Source of the DNA: Chrysopilus asiliformis
Lineage: Eukaryota; Arthropoda; Insecta; Diptera; Rhagionidae
Length of the DNA stretch: 64,000 nucleotides
Assembly (NCBI GenBank): GCA_964034945.1
Contig: OZ035961.1
Coordinates: forward strand, 16,631,243-16,695,242
Reading direction: 5' to 3'
In this document: positions 1 to 12,591 of the stretch, one piece after another
Layout of the letters: every line of letters starts with the position of its first letter
Position numbering within the stretch: the stretch's first letter is position 1
Made by a program: the position numbers and the translations under genes
Notes under the pieces: model-generated
Database searches by the model: none
What the model saw: only the letters and a program-made list of their open reading frames with translations
What the model was told of the DNA's origin: nothing

Positions 1-3000
1 TTTCCTTAGCATGCGATAAATTTGAAATGTTCTGTAATCATTATCGGTATTTTCTATGTGATAATCTAGAACCCTGTAAAGCTGATCCTGATTTGATGTG
101 CACGTTGCAATGAACAACTCGTTTGGTAGCTCCTTTTTGATTATATCAAAAATTTCATCAAAATACAAATCGCTATCTTCTTGCAAGACGACAGAGAATG
201 CAGTTTCTAAATCTCTACTGATTTTTCCATCTCGAACTCTTAAATATTCATCAATCATGTGCTCCGCCCTCTTAACACAATCTGGCACGCCATAGAAACA
301 CGCAGTCGTGATTATAATATTATCGAAGGAAAATTTTCCAACTTCCGAAAATTCATGTTTTATGCTGTTATAAGCATAAATCACAATTGATTGCATGAAT
401 TTCTTAAACATCCCAATATTATCCTCTGATAATTTTAAACCAACACTCGTTAATCCGGTTATCCCGCTACTCCAAATCTTTATATCCGATTCGAATCTTA
501 GATATCCCAGAATTTCAAATACTTGTCTATAATCGACAAGGCCTATATCTCCATAATTAAGTAAATCTCGAATTATTTGCAGACGATTAAGAGGATGAAT
601 TCCACTAAATTCATTTTCCTTCAAAGCCGTACCAATCCTATCCCATCCCTTATCATCATAATTCACCCTATAATATCCTGTTTGCTGGACATTTCCAACA
701 ATCCACGATACAGGTGGATCCAAAGACACCATCAGTGGGTGATCTTTTTCCATAAAATAGTGCGGTGTTGTATTATTGAAATTATTATTCTGACTCGTGG
801 CGAATGTTAAGGGAATTGTCCATTTTCTCGTCGATATTGTAAATAAATCTTTCAAGTATTCCTTTTGAGTGGCTTGGAAGGATCTTCCATCATCTGCTAA
901 AGTGATTGATACGATCGGATACCCGCTTTGTTCTGTCCAATCAGTGAAAATTGTTCGGAAATTCCCTATCGAATTTCCTCCTTCTGCATCCAAGGACTCA
1001 AATAAATCGTCGGGAGTCACTGTGTTCAATGTACTGAAATTTAATTTTTTTTTTCAAGAACGATTGATTTTTTTTTGAAAATTTGTAATACTTGTTTTTC
1101 AGGTACATTCGAATTCCGGTTTTGAAATTCTCTGAGCCAAGCATATTTTCAAACATCCGTAAGATTCCTGGTCCTTTGAGTTGGTTGAAAAAACTTGAAC
1201 TCTCTCTAGATTCCGCGGGTGAAATAAATCTTGTTGATGTCAAGGGCGGAAAGGACTGTTCAGTATTTTTTTCATCTTCGATGTCAAATCCAGAATCAAT
1301 GCAGTTTTCAACTATATCGAACTCTTTATTAAAATCTGGATCAATCTAGAAATGAAGCATTTTTGTTTAGGGTAAAATTAGATAAAATTGTAAATATGAA
1401 ACAAAAGAAGAAACGGAGAAAAAAAAGCGGAGAAAAAAAACTATTTAAATATTTTTTTTAGTTATAATCGGGACTATAACTAAACACGTTAATTTCGACA
1501 ATAAAATATTCGATTTATAAAAATAAAATATTCGATTTAACAATAAAATAGTGAACAAAATAGTCAATTTTACAACCAGGTGGTTAAATGTATAATTAAA
1601 ATAGTTGATTTTAATTGTTGGTGGCAAATTGCCTTGACTATTTATTTCTAGTCCCGATATGTTTTAGCTGATCAAATAATTAAATTGATTAACTTTTTTC
1701 TTCGCTTAACACGTTGGCTACCAGCCAAAAAAAACGCTTACTCCGCTAGTATACACTGGGAAAAAACGCAAAAATCATTTCTGTACTTTGTGAGTCACCG
1801 GTGACTCAAACTCTTATTTCAAAAAACTTACCACAACAAATTTTTCACATGAAATATGCTCCACAAAAAAAAACCCCTTTGTATCGCACGAGCGACTGCA
1901 CTCAACCATGGAACTTGAGAAACTGACGGTAATGACAATAGTGTGTGTACACCGGTGACTCACATTGTCCCTGTGGGTGACACGCTGCGATCACCGGTGA
2001 CTCACATGGTAGCCAACGTGTTAAAATATTTCTAAAAATTTTGTACTGTAAATTAGGGGTTTCTTCACCTGTTCAAGTATACAACTTTTTGCATATTTTG
2101 CCAGTGCACCATCTATCCAAGCAAAATTCCATGATTCACTAGTCACCAAATTCCCAAACCAATTTTCTGCCAATTTTTCCGCAAGATCATTCGCGATGCT
2201 TTTTTTATGCCAATCTTTGCAATCCACTGCACAACTCAAAGAATAGTCACTAAAATTATATCCTTAAAAAATATATTAAATTTTATAGGGAAGAGTGGGC
2301 TTGTTTGATACTTGGGTCACTTTTATAAAGCAGACTCTACTAGCAGTTTTGGGTTTTATACTTATCTGCCACTATATTAGATATGCTCCTAGCCTCCGAT
2401 GCGTATTATACTTAGGGTGACCATATTCAGTGTAAATCTGAGACAGATAACTGGTGATGATCGGCGGTGGGGAAGGGGCCAAGGCGAAAAGTGAGGTAAT
2501 TTTAAATGCTTCCAAATCAATCGTGAGAATTTTGAAAGCACGATTAAAGAAAAGATGGTTTATTTCAATTTTTGTTTGTGAACATATAAAAAGTTTTACG
2601 GATGGTACATGCTTTCAAAATTCAACAAAAACTGTGTTGCAATCAAAACTTTTACAAACAAACATTCCACAAGAGAAAAAATTTGATGAAATTCGCCGCA
2701 GTTGGAACTGCATCGCCGGCGACAATGTTTGGGTCTTGAGGTGATTTTTTTGGTGATTAATAAATTATAACACTACAAGTATATTGGAAAATTCCGAGAC
2801 AAAAGTTTAGTTTCCGGGATGCTGGGATATCGCCTAAATTTGGGTCCCTCGGGGTCAGTCTAGGACGTATGGTTACACTAGTTATACACAAAAAAATGTT
2901 AGTAGAAAATATTTCTCGCCAAATAGAATTCTAGATTGTTTTGGGTACAGAAATGTTTTCCCTAGATTTCTATTTGACGAGAAACTAAAATGATATAAAA

Positions 3001-5307
3001 GTTCCCTCGTATTTGAAACTGTCCCACTTATTACTTAATTTTAAACTTACTCAAAAAACATTACGCCCCATTGAAATTGGGAAAAATAATATTTTAAATA
3101 AGACTGCACGATATCAAGCTTCCTAATGTCTGCAATTTCGCTGTATTGAATGTCTGTAAAATCCTCTAAAGCTGCCAATAATTTCGTTGCAATTAATTCA
3201 ATAAATTCTGCTCCTTTTCTGTATTTACCCGGGCCAACATATGAAATATTTGGGGAGTTTAATGAATATCTTTCTTCGCATGTGATAGTAAATGCAATAT
3301 TGTGGACGGACATTTTTGGAGTCTTCTTAAAAACTGATATTTTTCGACGCGAACTATTTGCAAAACAAACTCTTTTAAACTGTTGACTTTGACACCGTTT
3401 TTTTTAAAATTACCTCTCCAAAAAGGTGAAGTAGTTTAAGGGTGTGTTGCTGTATGCAGAAAAATTTGTATCGTGGTGAATTTTAATTTCGAATGTTGAT
3501 TTAAATCTAGGATCGTCAAAGCAGGGGAACACGTTTCGAGCGTAACTTGTCTTAAAATTTGTCGATGCTGCCCACCTAAAAGTTTGTAGTAAATGAGAAC
3601 AAAAAATGAATATTGTTTTTTTTTAATTTACATAGGGTTTTTTTTAAATATATTAAATTCAATTAAAACCAGCCGACTTTACACTGGGTTTTCCTACATT
3701 TCTAGACTATAGAAATTAAGTGCTACCCCAGATAGACATAAATCAATACATTCCATTCACATACACCAATAATAAAGAAGAGAGGTTATTGATTAATTTT
3801 TTGTCAGATAACGCAGCGCTCTGGCAAAAAATTGATCAATTGGTTTAAATACTTTTCATTTAAATCAAATACAAAAACCGTTGGCATAAATTTAACGAAT
3901 TTTTAATTTGATTCAACTGCTTTTTTGTTGAATCTAATGATAATTTTCTATCAGTGTAAAAGGTATTTAAAAAATCATGTAAAACAAAAGAATATTTTGT
4001 AAAGGGTTACAAACGGTAAAACAAAGTTAATATACCCTTTGGTTTCACCATACCATACGGGTATGGTGAAACCAAAGGGTATATTAACTTTGTCTTACCG
4101 TTTGTAACGCCAAGATCCCGTCATCACACACAAAAATGAATTACACCAGTGTGTTTAGAATGATAAAAATAATTAAATTTTGCATGTCCGTCCGTCAGTC
4201 CGTCCGTCCGTCTGTCCGTCCGTCTGTCCGTCTGTGGCGCGGATTGCGAGCGCACGGATTGAGCTAGAGACTTGAATTTTTGCTCAGATCCATTTTTCGT
4301 AAAATGCTAGACTAAGTTCGATCATGGGCAAAAATGGACCATTAGGGGTGGGGGGGGGGGGGGGGGGGTACCCCCCATACAAACGAAAAGGTTTTTTGCG
4401 AATATCTCAAAAACGGTACATCTCGTCAAAAAAGTGCGAGAACAAAAGTTATTTAGGATATGAATCTACATAAAACTCCCATACATCAAAATCCGATTGG
4501 AATCAATTTTAAAAAATCTTCGAAAGTTTGACTTCAAATTGGAATTTTGGTACAAATGTTCGAATTTTGGTACGAATATCACCATTCAGGTTTACAATAA
4601 TTGCCAGATTGGCAATTATAGCTTTTGTTATGTTTTCTAATGTATTCTCAGGGACTGTGTATTAGCATACATTTTGGCTTATTTTCATTTAATTTCTGTT
4701 AATTAGAATTTTTCGTTTTTATTTTATTTTTTTTTGCTCAATTTTAGGAATTTTAAAAGAAGAAATATTAAATCTGTTTACCAAACTACAATACTACTTA
4801 CAAAATCTCCCCATTGGAATCTGTATAATTATAAGCAAAGAAGCCAATTCCATCGTCACTTAGTTTGCCAATATATTTCAGTGACAATACGTAAATAACT
4901 TCCCTTAACATCGGCTGAACTAATTTAACAGAGATTTTCCCATTATTTGAACTCGTTTCGAACATTTCAATATCGATTTTCTTCGAGTCATCTTCCGCTA
5001 AATACAAATCAGCCGTCCCCATTGTTAAACCGGCAGCATTAAGTACAATTTCCTGGATATTTGATATAGTGGCCATTAAATGAATTTTCGTATGTCCGTA
5101 CAAGGAAAATTGTTCCTTTCCCTCATCTTCAAAATTTGTCAGGATATAAGGATTCAATTCAACTTCATAATGCACTGGAATCACAGAACTGTCCAAACGG
5201 ACATCGCCATCATTTGTTGTTTGGTCCTCTGTAGTATCCCCAAATAGAGACATTGGAATAGTTAAAAGCACAAAAAAGATTTTCATCCTTGAATTTTTGA
5301 AATTCAT
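1..5307 (-). CDS. M1 aminopeptidase-like pseudoenzyme, gene 1 (3' end outside window)
   Basis: Six exons are visible: complement of <1-1033, 1092-1345, 2069-2249, 3051-3353, 3414-3575, 4802-5307, all with GT-AG borders and one open frame of 813 codons; the last exon lies left of the window. Exon 1 starts with a signal peptide (MNFKNSRMKIFFVLL...) and the M1 N-terminal domain. Exon 2 has the family motif A-R-N-V-F-P-C-F-D-D-P. Exon 3 ends in FSQFQ-W-G-V where active M1 enzymes have GAMEN-W-G-L. Exon 4 has EKLAENWFGN (about residues 348-357) where HELAHQWFGN is expected: both zinc histidines and the catalytic Glu are lost, and the third ligand is Gly371. Exon 6 opens the ERAP1-like C-terminal domain and has QQTGYYRVNYD. 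Expected role: secreted, non-catalytic. It is the most diverged copy at the left of the array. Intron 1 holds a DINE-1-like element and intron 4 a piggyBac MITE. Family assignment is certain; loss of activity is inferred from the missing ligands. Confidence 0.88.
1467..1658. repeat. MITE-like element in intron 4 of gene 1
   Basis: The 10-bp inverted ends ATCGGGACTA and TAGTCCCGAT bound a roughly 190-bp AT-rich core with repeated AAAATAGT motifs. A relative with ends ATCGTGAC/GCCACGAT and the same AAAATAGTCAATT core lies at 45201-45378. There is no coding content. The superfamily is not clear because the target duplication is ambiguous. Confidence 0.5.
1706..2024. mobile_element. piggyBac-type MITE with TTAA target duplication
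   Basis: The element occupies 1710-2020 and is flanked on both sides by TTAA (1706-1709 and 2021-2024). Its ends are perfect inverted repeats, CACGTTGGCTACCA and TGGTAGCCAACGTG. TTAA duplication is the signature of piggyBac transposition. Inside are three copies of the palindromic motif CACCGGTGACTCA (near 1796, 1951 and 1991). At 311 bp with no ORF it is non-autonomous. It sits in intron 4 of gene 1. Confidence 0.8.
2250..3050. other. Intron 3 of gene 1, nothing recognised
   Basis: This is an 801-bp intron. The plus-strand open stretch at 2454-2744 resembles no protein I know. I see no clear inverted-repeat ends or tandem repeats. Confidence 0.5.
4006..4108. repeat. Long palindrome made by inverted head of DINE-1-like element
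   Basis: Two 47-nt arms (4006-4052 and 4062-4108) are inverse complements with a single mismatch, around a 9-nt centre. The right arm is the normal head of the repeat that follows; the left arm is the same head in reverse orientation, so the element carries an inverted partial duplication of its own 5' end. Confidence 0.85.
4053..4636 (+). mobile_element. DINE-1/mini-me-like non-autonomous element, copy a
   Basis: It is in intron 1 of gene 1. Its parts match copies at 10829, 19972 and 20700: head GTATGGTGAAACCAAAGGG, conserved TTTGTAACGCCAAGATCCCG, a (GTCY)n microsatellite (about 4189-4237), a G-rich block ending in GGTACCCCCC (about 4344-4375), and a 3' hairpin ATTGCCAGATTGGCAAT about 20 nt before the end. 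A (GTCY)n tract after a TTTGTAACG-like core is the described layout of fly mini-me/DINE-1 elements (Helentron-related). Class assignment is by architecture, not alignment. Confidence 0.65.
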
Positions 5308-6319
5308 CTAAATATATAAAATGTCGTTGTGTTAAAATTGTGTAATGCTAATAACATATCACAAAAAATGCGGTAAAAATAAAAAATATGATTATTAGTG
5401 AAAACACGTAATTTAGCGTGTTAAAAGTGTTTTTTTTTCCGTTAATTCAAATTATATCGCTAATTATCTTTCAAGATATCTAGACACTTTTAGGCACTAA
5501 CTATTTATATATTTTTTAAAATAAATCTTAATCTGTAAAATTAAAAAATTAATATTTCAAGAACTTTTTTTTTTAAAATCACAATACTTTTGTGGTTACA
5601 ATTTATTATTGCCACAGTACCACTTTAATGATATTGAAAACCACTTTTCATATTACTTTTTAATTAAATCCGAACACTTATTAATTATAAAGATTTAATT
5701 TAATACTAATATCCCTGTCAATTCATTAGTGACATTGATTGTGACCAACTAATGGGCAATAAATATTAAAAAATGTTAACCTTTGCTCTTTAAAGTTGGA
5801 CAACATTTGTTTTCATGACGTCTCCGGATGGAACTGTGAGCAGAAAATAAACAAAAGTTTTATGTTTTAATTGAATTCATACTTTTTTCCATGTGCCGAG
5901 AAATTAAGTGCTATAAGCAACGATCGCGTATTTGAACGCATTTTGTACACATGTGGTCAGTTTCTTTGTACTAATTTTCGGGTATTGAAGAGGTTCTAGA
6001 CAACCGATTCGGTATAACTGACTAATAGCATTGGTCAAGGTCACAGATTATATGTTAATACAATATTAAAGCGGAATAGTTTCTTTGATTAAGAATTTTC
6101 CATTTGCTAATGCAGATAGTTCCAAACTAATATTTCAACATTTTCAAATAAAAAAAAATTTGAAAGAATTTTCTGTGAAAATTTGAGAGAAAAAAAAAAC
6201 TCCAGTATTTCAAGTCTTACATTAACAGCCACAATACGCTTTTTCATGGTATTTTGTATAAAATTCAATTAAATTCCACCAAACATTACGACGTTTTGGT
6301 GATTTGAATGTAAATCAAG
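5308..6319. other. Intergenic, upstream of gene 1; nothing recognised
   Basis: This AT-rich DNA lies directly upstream of gene 1 and should contain its promoter. The ATG of gene 1 is directly preceded by TTTAG, so a 5' UTR intron may end there. I could not place a TATA box or start site with confidence. Confidence 0.4.
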
Positions 6320-6735
6320 GTCATGTATGCTTACCCATTTTTATGTGCGTCACCTAGCGGGAAGATCGACGGAACGGAGAGTGTATATGCGTTTGGGGTG
6401 AGAGCTTGTATGTTAGTTTGTTTGTTTGTCCTTCCCTCAGAACTTTTGACCGATTTCAGTCCTGCTTTTGGTATTCGGCTGGATATAATGGGAAGAATTT
6501 TTTAGTGTATGAAAATCCACCTCCCCCCTTCGTTTAAACCTCTCTCCTTGTATCTCTTGATCCTCTGAACCCATTTCGATTTCCTTTTCGCCACTCAGTT
6601 GAAAATAATGAAAAGAATGCTTTAATGTGCAAAAACTCACCCTTGCCCCTAACTTTATTCCCCTCTCCTTATAGCATTTGATTCACTGAACCGATTTTCA
6701 TCCCGTTTTTACCATTCGGTTATATGACAGGATAT
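6320..6735. repeat. Dispersed repeat with three degenerate ~118-bp units
   Basis: A head segment (GACGGAACGGAGAGTG, then TTTGTTTGTTTGTCC) is followed by three diverged tandem units, each with GAACC(C)-A/GATTTC...CATTCGGTT-like text and AATGAAAAGAAT-like text (about 6430, 6550 and 6665). A short relative of the head lies at 10140-10225. It contains no credible ORF. Confidence 0.5.
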
Positions 6736-7055
6736 GTCAAGATTCCAAGACTTCAATTAGAATTTCGAACTCGATAGAGTTCTATGGACCTACACAGCTT
6801 TAAAATGCAAAATACCGAACCAAAAACAGATGAAGTTTATTGGTAGAAAGTGATCTTACAAATTTTGGGTACACACGTACATATAGTACACAACACACGG
6901 ACAAGTTGGGGGCTCATCGTACTTAGTCGAACATATATGCCCTGGGCTCTGTTATGATTTCGAGAATTTTCTATTTTTTTAAATTAATAACATTTCAGTA
7001 AAACAAAATCAAATTTTTCATTTCGAAATCTTTTTTCGAATTTTTAATTAGATTT
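6736..7055. other. Downstream flank of gene 2, nothing recognised
   Basis: This is AT-rich sequence 3' of gene 2. No AATAAA-type signal was found close to the stop codon. Confidence 0.35.
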
Positions 7056-10000
7056 TCAAAAGTTAATAACAATATTTTTATTGAATAGAATATTTTGAGA
7101 TATTGAAATCGATTTTGCCTTTGAAAAATCTAGTAGAGATTTCGTTTGTTGGTGTGAATCATCCTCAATATTATTAGATGATTCTTGGCCGTAATTTTCC
7201 TCTAGAAATGCAGAAAATTTCTTACCACCAAACATGTTCAAATTATTCTGTACGATTTTTATGAAATTATCATAGCTATCTTGATCCAAATTTAACTTTT
7301 CTTGGGCTTTGTCGAGACATTCAACTAGAAAATCAATTTTCTTTATCTCGTTTATTGCAATTGCCATATCAAAAAGGGCAGTTTTCACCAATTCAGCATC
7401 ACTGAAATTGAGATAAAATGAATTTTATTGCTTTGTTCAATTAAATCAGTAGATGATACATATTTCAGTACTGGTAAACCTTTTAGAACGCGATATTGGC
7501 ATAACACAACCTCGCTACAACATATTTTAAGAAATGCGAAAAAGTTTCAGTAACGCGATTTCGTCCAATACGATTTCCGGTACCATGGCATTTTACAGGA
7601 ACCAAATTATCGCGTTTTACAAGGTTTACCTGTAATGTTTTTTTTAAATGGATTTAAAGAAATATTTTTACATACGCATTTTCAAAGATTTTATCGAAAT
7701 TTTTGGTGAAAAAGTCAAAAGTTATACTTTTTTGTGAGCAACTAACAAGCAATACGTTAACAATTTGCTTAACGTTGTTATTGATCTCTAAATTATCAAG
7801 AAAATAATTTAGGAATGTATTTAGTTTTTCTTCATCAGATGGACAAGAAATCCGGTATAAACTTTCTGGTTTCTTTTCTTTCACTATTTCGAAAATTTTA
7901 TCAAAATTGTCACTATTATGATTGACAACTACACTGAACGCAAATATCATTTTTTCATCAATTTCCTTAGACTTTCCATTTAAATAACTGTCAACCAAAT
8001 CGGTTGCTTCCTTAATGCATTTTTTATCACCATAATAGCACAAATTTGCAATAATCAGATCCAAATTTCCTTCCTCGTTTTCAAGATATCCAGTTTTCAT
8101 TTGATCTATCTTTGGACTCATTAAATATTGCATGTATTTACCAAATGCAACCCTTTCTTTTTTGTTAAGCAATTCGGCAGCACTTTGCATCGTATCAATA
8201 TAAGATCGCCAATTATCATTGCTTGTTTCGTATCTGGCATATTCAGATACATCTAGAATGATTCGAATGTCAAGCGTACCACCATTCACGCCGAAGTAGT
8301 ATAAGTCGTTTAGGATTTGAGACCGACTTATTTCATCAAAACCACCAAAGTCCTTCTGCCTGAGTGCTTTGCCGATCCTTTTCCAGGTTTCTGGATCATA
8401 ATTCACTCGATAGTATCCTGATCTCTGCAGATTTCCAACAATCCATTCGGCGGGTTTATCAAGTTTGATTGTAACTGGAACACTGTTTGTTAAATAAAAG
8501 TCTGGAACTTTATTTTTAAAATCTTTTTCATTGCTCGTTGTGTAGGTGATTGGAATAATCCATTCCTTGCCCTTAGAATCTGTAACGTATGGGAAATATT
8601 GCTTTTGTGTGACAACAAAGGATTTTCTGTCCTCTGCTAGAGTGAATTCTACCAAAGGATATCCGACCGCGTCTGTCCAACTTTTGAAAAAGGCTTCAAA
8701 GTCAACTTCTGAGTTATTCCATTGAGATTTTAAGGAGTTCAAAAAATCATCCGGAGTTATGGTGTCATATGCACTAAATTATGAAAAAAGTTTGAAATGA
8801 CTTAAAATGTTTCAAATTTTTTTTTTACTTGTTTTTAATGTACTGCCGAATTGCTTCTCTAAACCCGTCGTATCCAATCGTATTTTCTATCATTCCTACT
8901 ACAGTTGGATTTCTATAATGAGCTATCTCAAGCTCCAAATCTGCTTTTCTATCTGGATATTTTTCCAATTCGCCCATCATTAGAAGTGCTGATGAACTTA
9001 AAGTTGTGAATCCACTCAACATCTGATCTTCAGCGTTAAACGCATTTTCTAAAGAATCGCTGAGGATTTTATCTGTATTCCAGTTTTCCACCACCTCAGA
9101 AATACATTTAAATTAGAAAACATATAAATCAAAAATTCTAAACAAATTTTTGTTCAAAAACAAAATTATAATACATAAATTTTTTTTATAACAATTTGAC
9201 AAGTTTTTTTTTTAAATTTTACCATTTCGCAGACATGATTTTTAACATAATTAGCGAGTGTGCTGTCTAGCAATTCATAAGTCCACAATTCACAATTAAC
9301 AACATTTCCGAACCAAGTTTTTCCAATTTCACTTGCCAAATAGCCCATTAGAATTTCCGGTTGTTTGCAATTCGCGCCGCATTCGAAAAAATAAGGCCTT
9401 TAATTAATATGAAAAAAATGATTTTTTATTGCGTATTTAAAAAGAAAAAAAATGCAATACGACCAAATACCATAGAGCGAGTAGTCCAAATGTTGAATAC
9501 GAACGTCCACATGACTCTTGTCGAAAAACGTTTAGATTTTCAAAATTTGGAATAGAGTCGTGAGGAAAATCGGTGTAACTGTCGAAAGCTGCGAAAATTT
9601 TCGATATCATCGGATATAGAAATTCATCTATATTTGCTCTGTACTTTGAATCTACTACAAAAGTTACGTTGCTGTATTCAGGTTTGTCGTAAGCTTTAAT
9701 GTTTGTTAAGTGAAGAGCAATATTATGGGCTGGCATTTTGGCAGTTGTTTTAAATACATCAAATGCACGATTGCTAGAATATCAAAATATTAAGAAAATA
9801 TTGGATAATTGGAATTTTTTACTTTTTCAAATTGGTCGTCTCTTGTATTTGAGTATTGCTATAGGCGGTGTATTTTTTATGTCGATTCACTTTTATTTGG
9901 AATGTCGCTTTGAATTTTGGCTCATCGAAACAAGGAAATGCCTTTCTAGCACTAGATGGCTTGAAATTCGTTTCTAATAACCATCTAAAAAAGAGTTTTT

Positions 10001-12591
10001 TTTTAAAAAAAAAATAAGTTAATACAACACAAAAACAAATCAATTCGATAAAAAAATGTCATCTAACATTACGTCGTCTGACAATTTTATTGTCGTATTT
10101 AGGCTTTTTCAGTTTTGAGTTAAGATCACTTCTTTTTTTTATGGAACGGAGAGAAGTATTTGCGATTGGGGTGAAAGTTTGTGTGTTTGTTTGACCGTCC
10201 TTCAAAACTTTTGATCCACTCAAAGAGCCTGTTTAGATTAGCCGATCCAAGCGCCGGCCATGAACGAAACTGTCAAAATATAGGGACGACGAGGAAGTAG
10301 GGGTGTCGATTAGAAATTGCACCACAAAACTAAAATCTCCATTTTCAGAGTTCCGCCTGTCGTGATCTGATTGGCTGGCTGTCAAATTACTTGTGTTCCA
10401 CCGTCATTTGTATTCCAATTTCTAAAACTATTGTATTAGAAATAATGAAAGGAGTTGGTAAACCGCCCTAACAGCATCGGAAGTCACTGCTACATTGCCG
10501 GGGCTAAAATGGCGAAGAAAGATGTCAACCGCCAACGACGCGGTCGACATAAATGCTGCTTGGGCGTGCTCTCTCACTCTAAGACGTTAATTAACAGAAA
10601 TTAAAGTTTGATCGTTTTATTTATCCATCGTCGGCCACAGGAAAAAGTTACAGTCCACTGCTCAACCATTTGTCTATATCGATCATCCAGGAATGTTTCA
10701 GCTTCACTACACTAATCCAGCGACAAAAAGGCTTTTCTAACGCACACCAATTTTAAATTTACTCCAATGATTATACTTTTTTATCCTTATTACGGGAATT
10801 ATTTTTATTTCGGTATTTATAAATTTTTTATACCCGTATGGTGAAACCAAAGGGTATATTAGCTTTGCTTTACCGTTTGTAACGCCAAGATCCCGTCATC
10901 ACACACAAAAATGAATTACACCAGTGTGTTTAGAATGATAAAAAAAATTGAATTTTGCATGTCCGTCCGTCTGTCTTTCTGTCTGTCTGTCTGTCTGTGG
11001 CGAGGATTGGAGGCGCACAGATTGAGCTAGAGACTTGAAATTTTGCGCAGATTCGTTTTTCGTAAAATGCGAGGCTAAGTTCGTTAATGGACAAAAATGG
11101 ACCATTAGGGGGGGTACCCCCCATACGAACGAAATGGTTTTTTGTGAATATCTCAAAAACGGTGCATCTTATCAAAAAAGTCTAAGAACAAAAGTTATTT
11201 AGGATATGATTCTACATAAAACTCCCATACATCAAAATCCGATTGGAATAAATTTAAAAAAATCTTATTGGAAAGTTTGACTTCAAAGTGGAATTTTGGT
11301 ATAACTGTTGGAATTTTGATACGAATAATTGCCAGATTGGCAATTATAGCTTTTGTTATGTTTTAAAATGTTTTTTTTAGTAATATTTTAAATTTTTAAT
11401 TATGTTTTTCGGAGCTAGTCTTTAATTTGAGACAAATACTAATTTTTCTTAAAGACAAACACTAATTCTGAACTCTATTTAAATTTAAAAAAAAAACGAT
11501 CTGGTGGAAAAAAAAGTTGTAATAGTTTAAACTCAATTCAACCACATACGACATGTAAATTCTGAGCCGACGATTATCTTTCGTGTTATTTTGTCATTAA
11601 ATAATGTGACTTTGACATTGTTGAATATATCTTTGAAAGTATTTTTTTATTGTAGTTTTCTTATAGTGTCTTACCAGGATTTATAATGTAAAAAAATTGA
11701 AACAAGATTTTAAAGTAAAAACAATATGTTTAAAAATAAATATTTCATTATTTTTTTCATTTATTTTATCTTGTTCATACTTTCGAAATCCTTATTTCTT
11801 TTTCGAGGACTTTTAATTTGATACCCCATATGATGGGTAGGTACTTCGTTAGTTTGATGTAAACAAAAAGGCGTCTGTATAACTACGTGCGAAATTTCAA
11901 GTCAATTGGTTGAATGGTAGTGAGTAAAAATTAAATTACTAACAAACAGACCAACCAACAAACAAACGAACAGAACACTAAATAAAAACTTGTAAGCTAA
12001 ACTTCTATTTACACGAAATTCACAGGACTTCATGTCAAAATAACAAAAAAAATTATGTAGGTCAAAATTCGAAGTTCATACTTCTGTCAGCTCACGTGCG
12101 ACTTACGTTTTCTTATCACTCGGATTCAGGTACTTCAAAAAACCAGTTTTATTTGTCATTTCACCACTAAATTCAAACGATAAAACATATTTCATCCCCC
12201 GAATCATTGGTTTTTTTAGGGTTACAGTGATTTTTTCTGTTTCGGAATCCGGTTCAGAAAATTCTACGGGAATTGATTCTGATCTTCTGTTGATTAATTT
12301 AATTTCCGCTTTGGTAATAGTCAGGTTTCCATTGTGAAGCTCAAACTTCTTAATATTCGATTTTATTGCTTTAATCTGTATGTTAGCTTCTCCGTCAAAG
12401 GTGAATTGATCTTTGCCAGGTAGTTCTTTTGCCATCAGATAGGGGGTAAATTCAAGATCGTAGTGCAATGGAATCACTGAATCATCGAGATGGTGCTGGC
12501 TGGATTCTTCTTCTGAAGAGTCGGCATCACAATTCGCGATACATGAGTACTCCATTAGAAGTAAGACAAGAAATAAGATTTTTATCTCCAT
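7056..12591 (-). CDS. M1 aminopeptidase-like pseudoenzyme, gene 2 (944 aa)
   Basis: Seven exons: complement of 7056-7401, 7676-8773, 8829-9094, 9223-9397, 9471-9773, 9823-9984, 12107-12591, all GT-AG; the coding sum is 2835 nt. It has a signal peptide (MEIKILFLVLLLMEYSC...), the N-terminal M1 domain in exons 1-3 with A-R-K-A-F-P-C-F-D-E-P, the catalytic-domain region in exons 3-5, and the ERAP1-like C-terminal domain in exons 6-7 with RSGYYRVNYD. GAMEN is replaced by RSYST before F-G-L. HEXXH is SEIGK (339-343), so both His are absent and Glu340 is kept; the third ligand is Ser362. The C-terminal tail is long and polar (ends KAKSISISQN...), shared with gene 5, and has no hydrophobic GPI signal. 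Its closest relative is gene 5. Intron 1 (2.1 kb) holds a DINE-1-like element and intron 6 a small MITE. Confidence 0.92.
7469..7634. mobile_element. Short MITE with TA target duplication in intron 6 of gene 2
   Basis: The element 7471-7632 is flanked by TA on both sides. Its inverted ends are about 25 bp: CTGGTAAACCTTTTAGAACG versus CAGGTAAACCTTGTAAAACG, followed by CGATA in both. A TA duplication and CAGGTAAACC-type ends suggest a Tc1/mariner (pogo-like) derived MITE. It is 162 bp long and non-coding. Confidence 0.7.
10100..10640. other. Part of intron 1 of gene 2; repeat fragment plus unassigned DNA
   Basis: The stretch at 10140-10225 resembles the head of the repeat at 6367 (GGAACGGAGAG, then TTTGTTTGACCGTCC). 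The following 10240-10600 is richer in G+C than its surroundings but has no recognisable ORF or terminal repeats. Confidence 0.35.
10829..11364 (+). mobile_element. DINE-1/mini-me-like element, copy b
   Basis: It lies in intron 1 of gene 2. It starts TATACCCGTATGGTGAAACC inside a T-run and closes its head with GGGTATATTAG, giving a short inverted TATACCC/GGGTATA pair. TTTGTAACGCC, a (GTCY)n tract at about 10959-10998, a GGGGGGTACCCCCC palindrome and the 3' hairpin ATTGCCAGATTGGCAAT follow. It ends at a T-run. Open stretches on its minus strand are read-through of the tract, not genes. Confidence 0.7.
11365..12106. other. Remainder of intron 1 of gene 2, nothing recognised
   Basis: This is AT-rich sequence between the DINE-like element and exon 1. 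No terminal repeats or ORFs can be supported. Confidence 0.35.
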
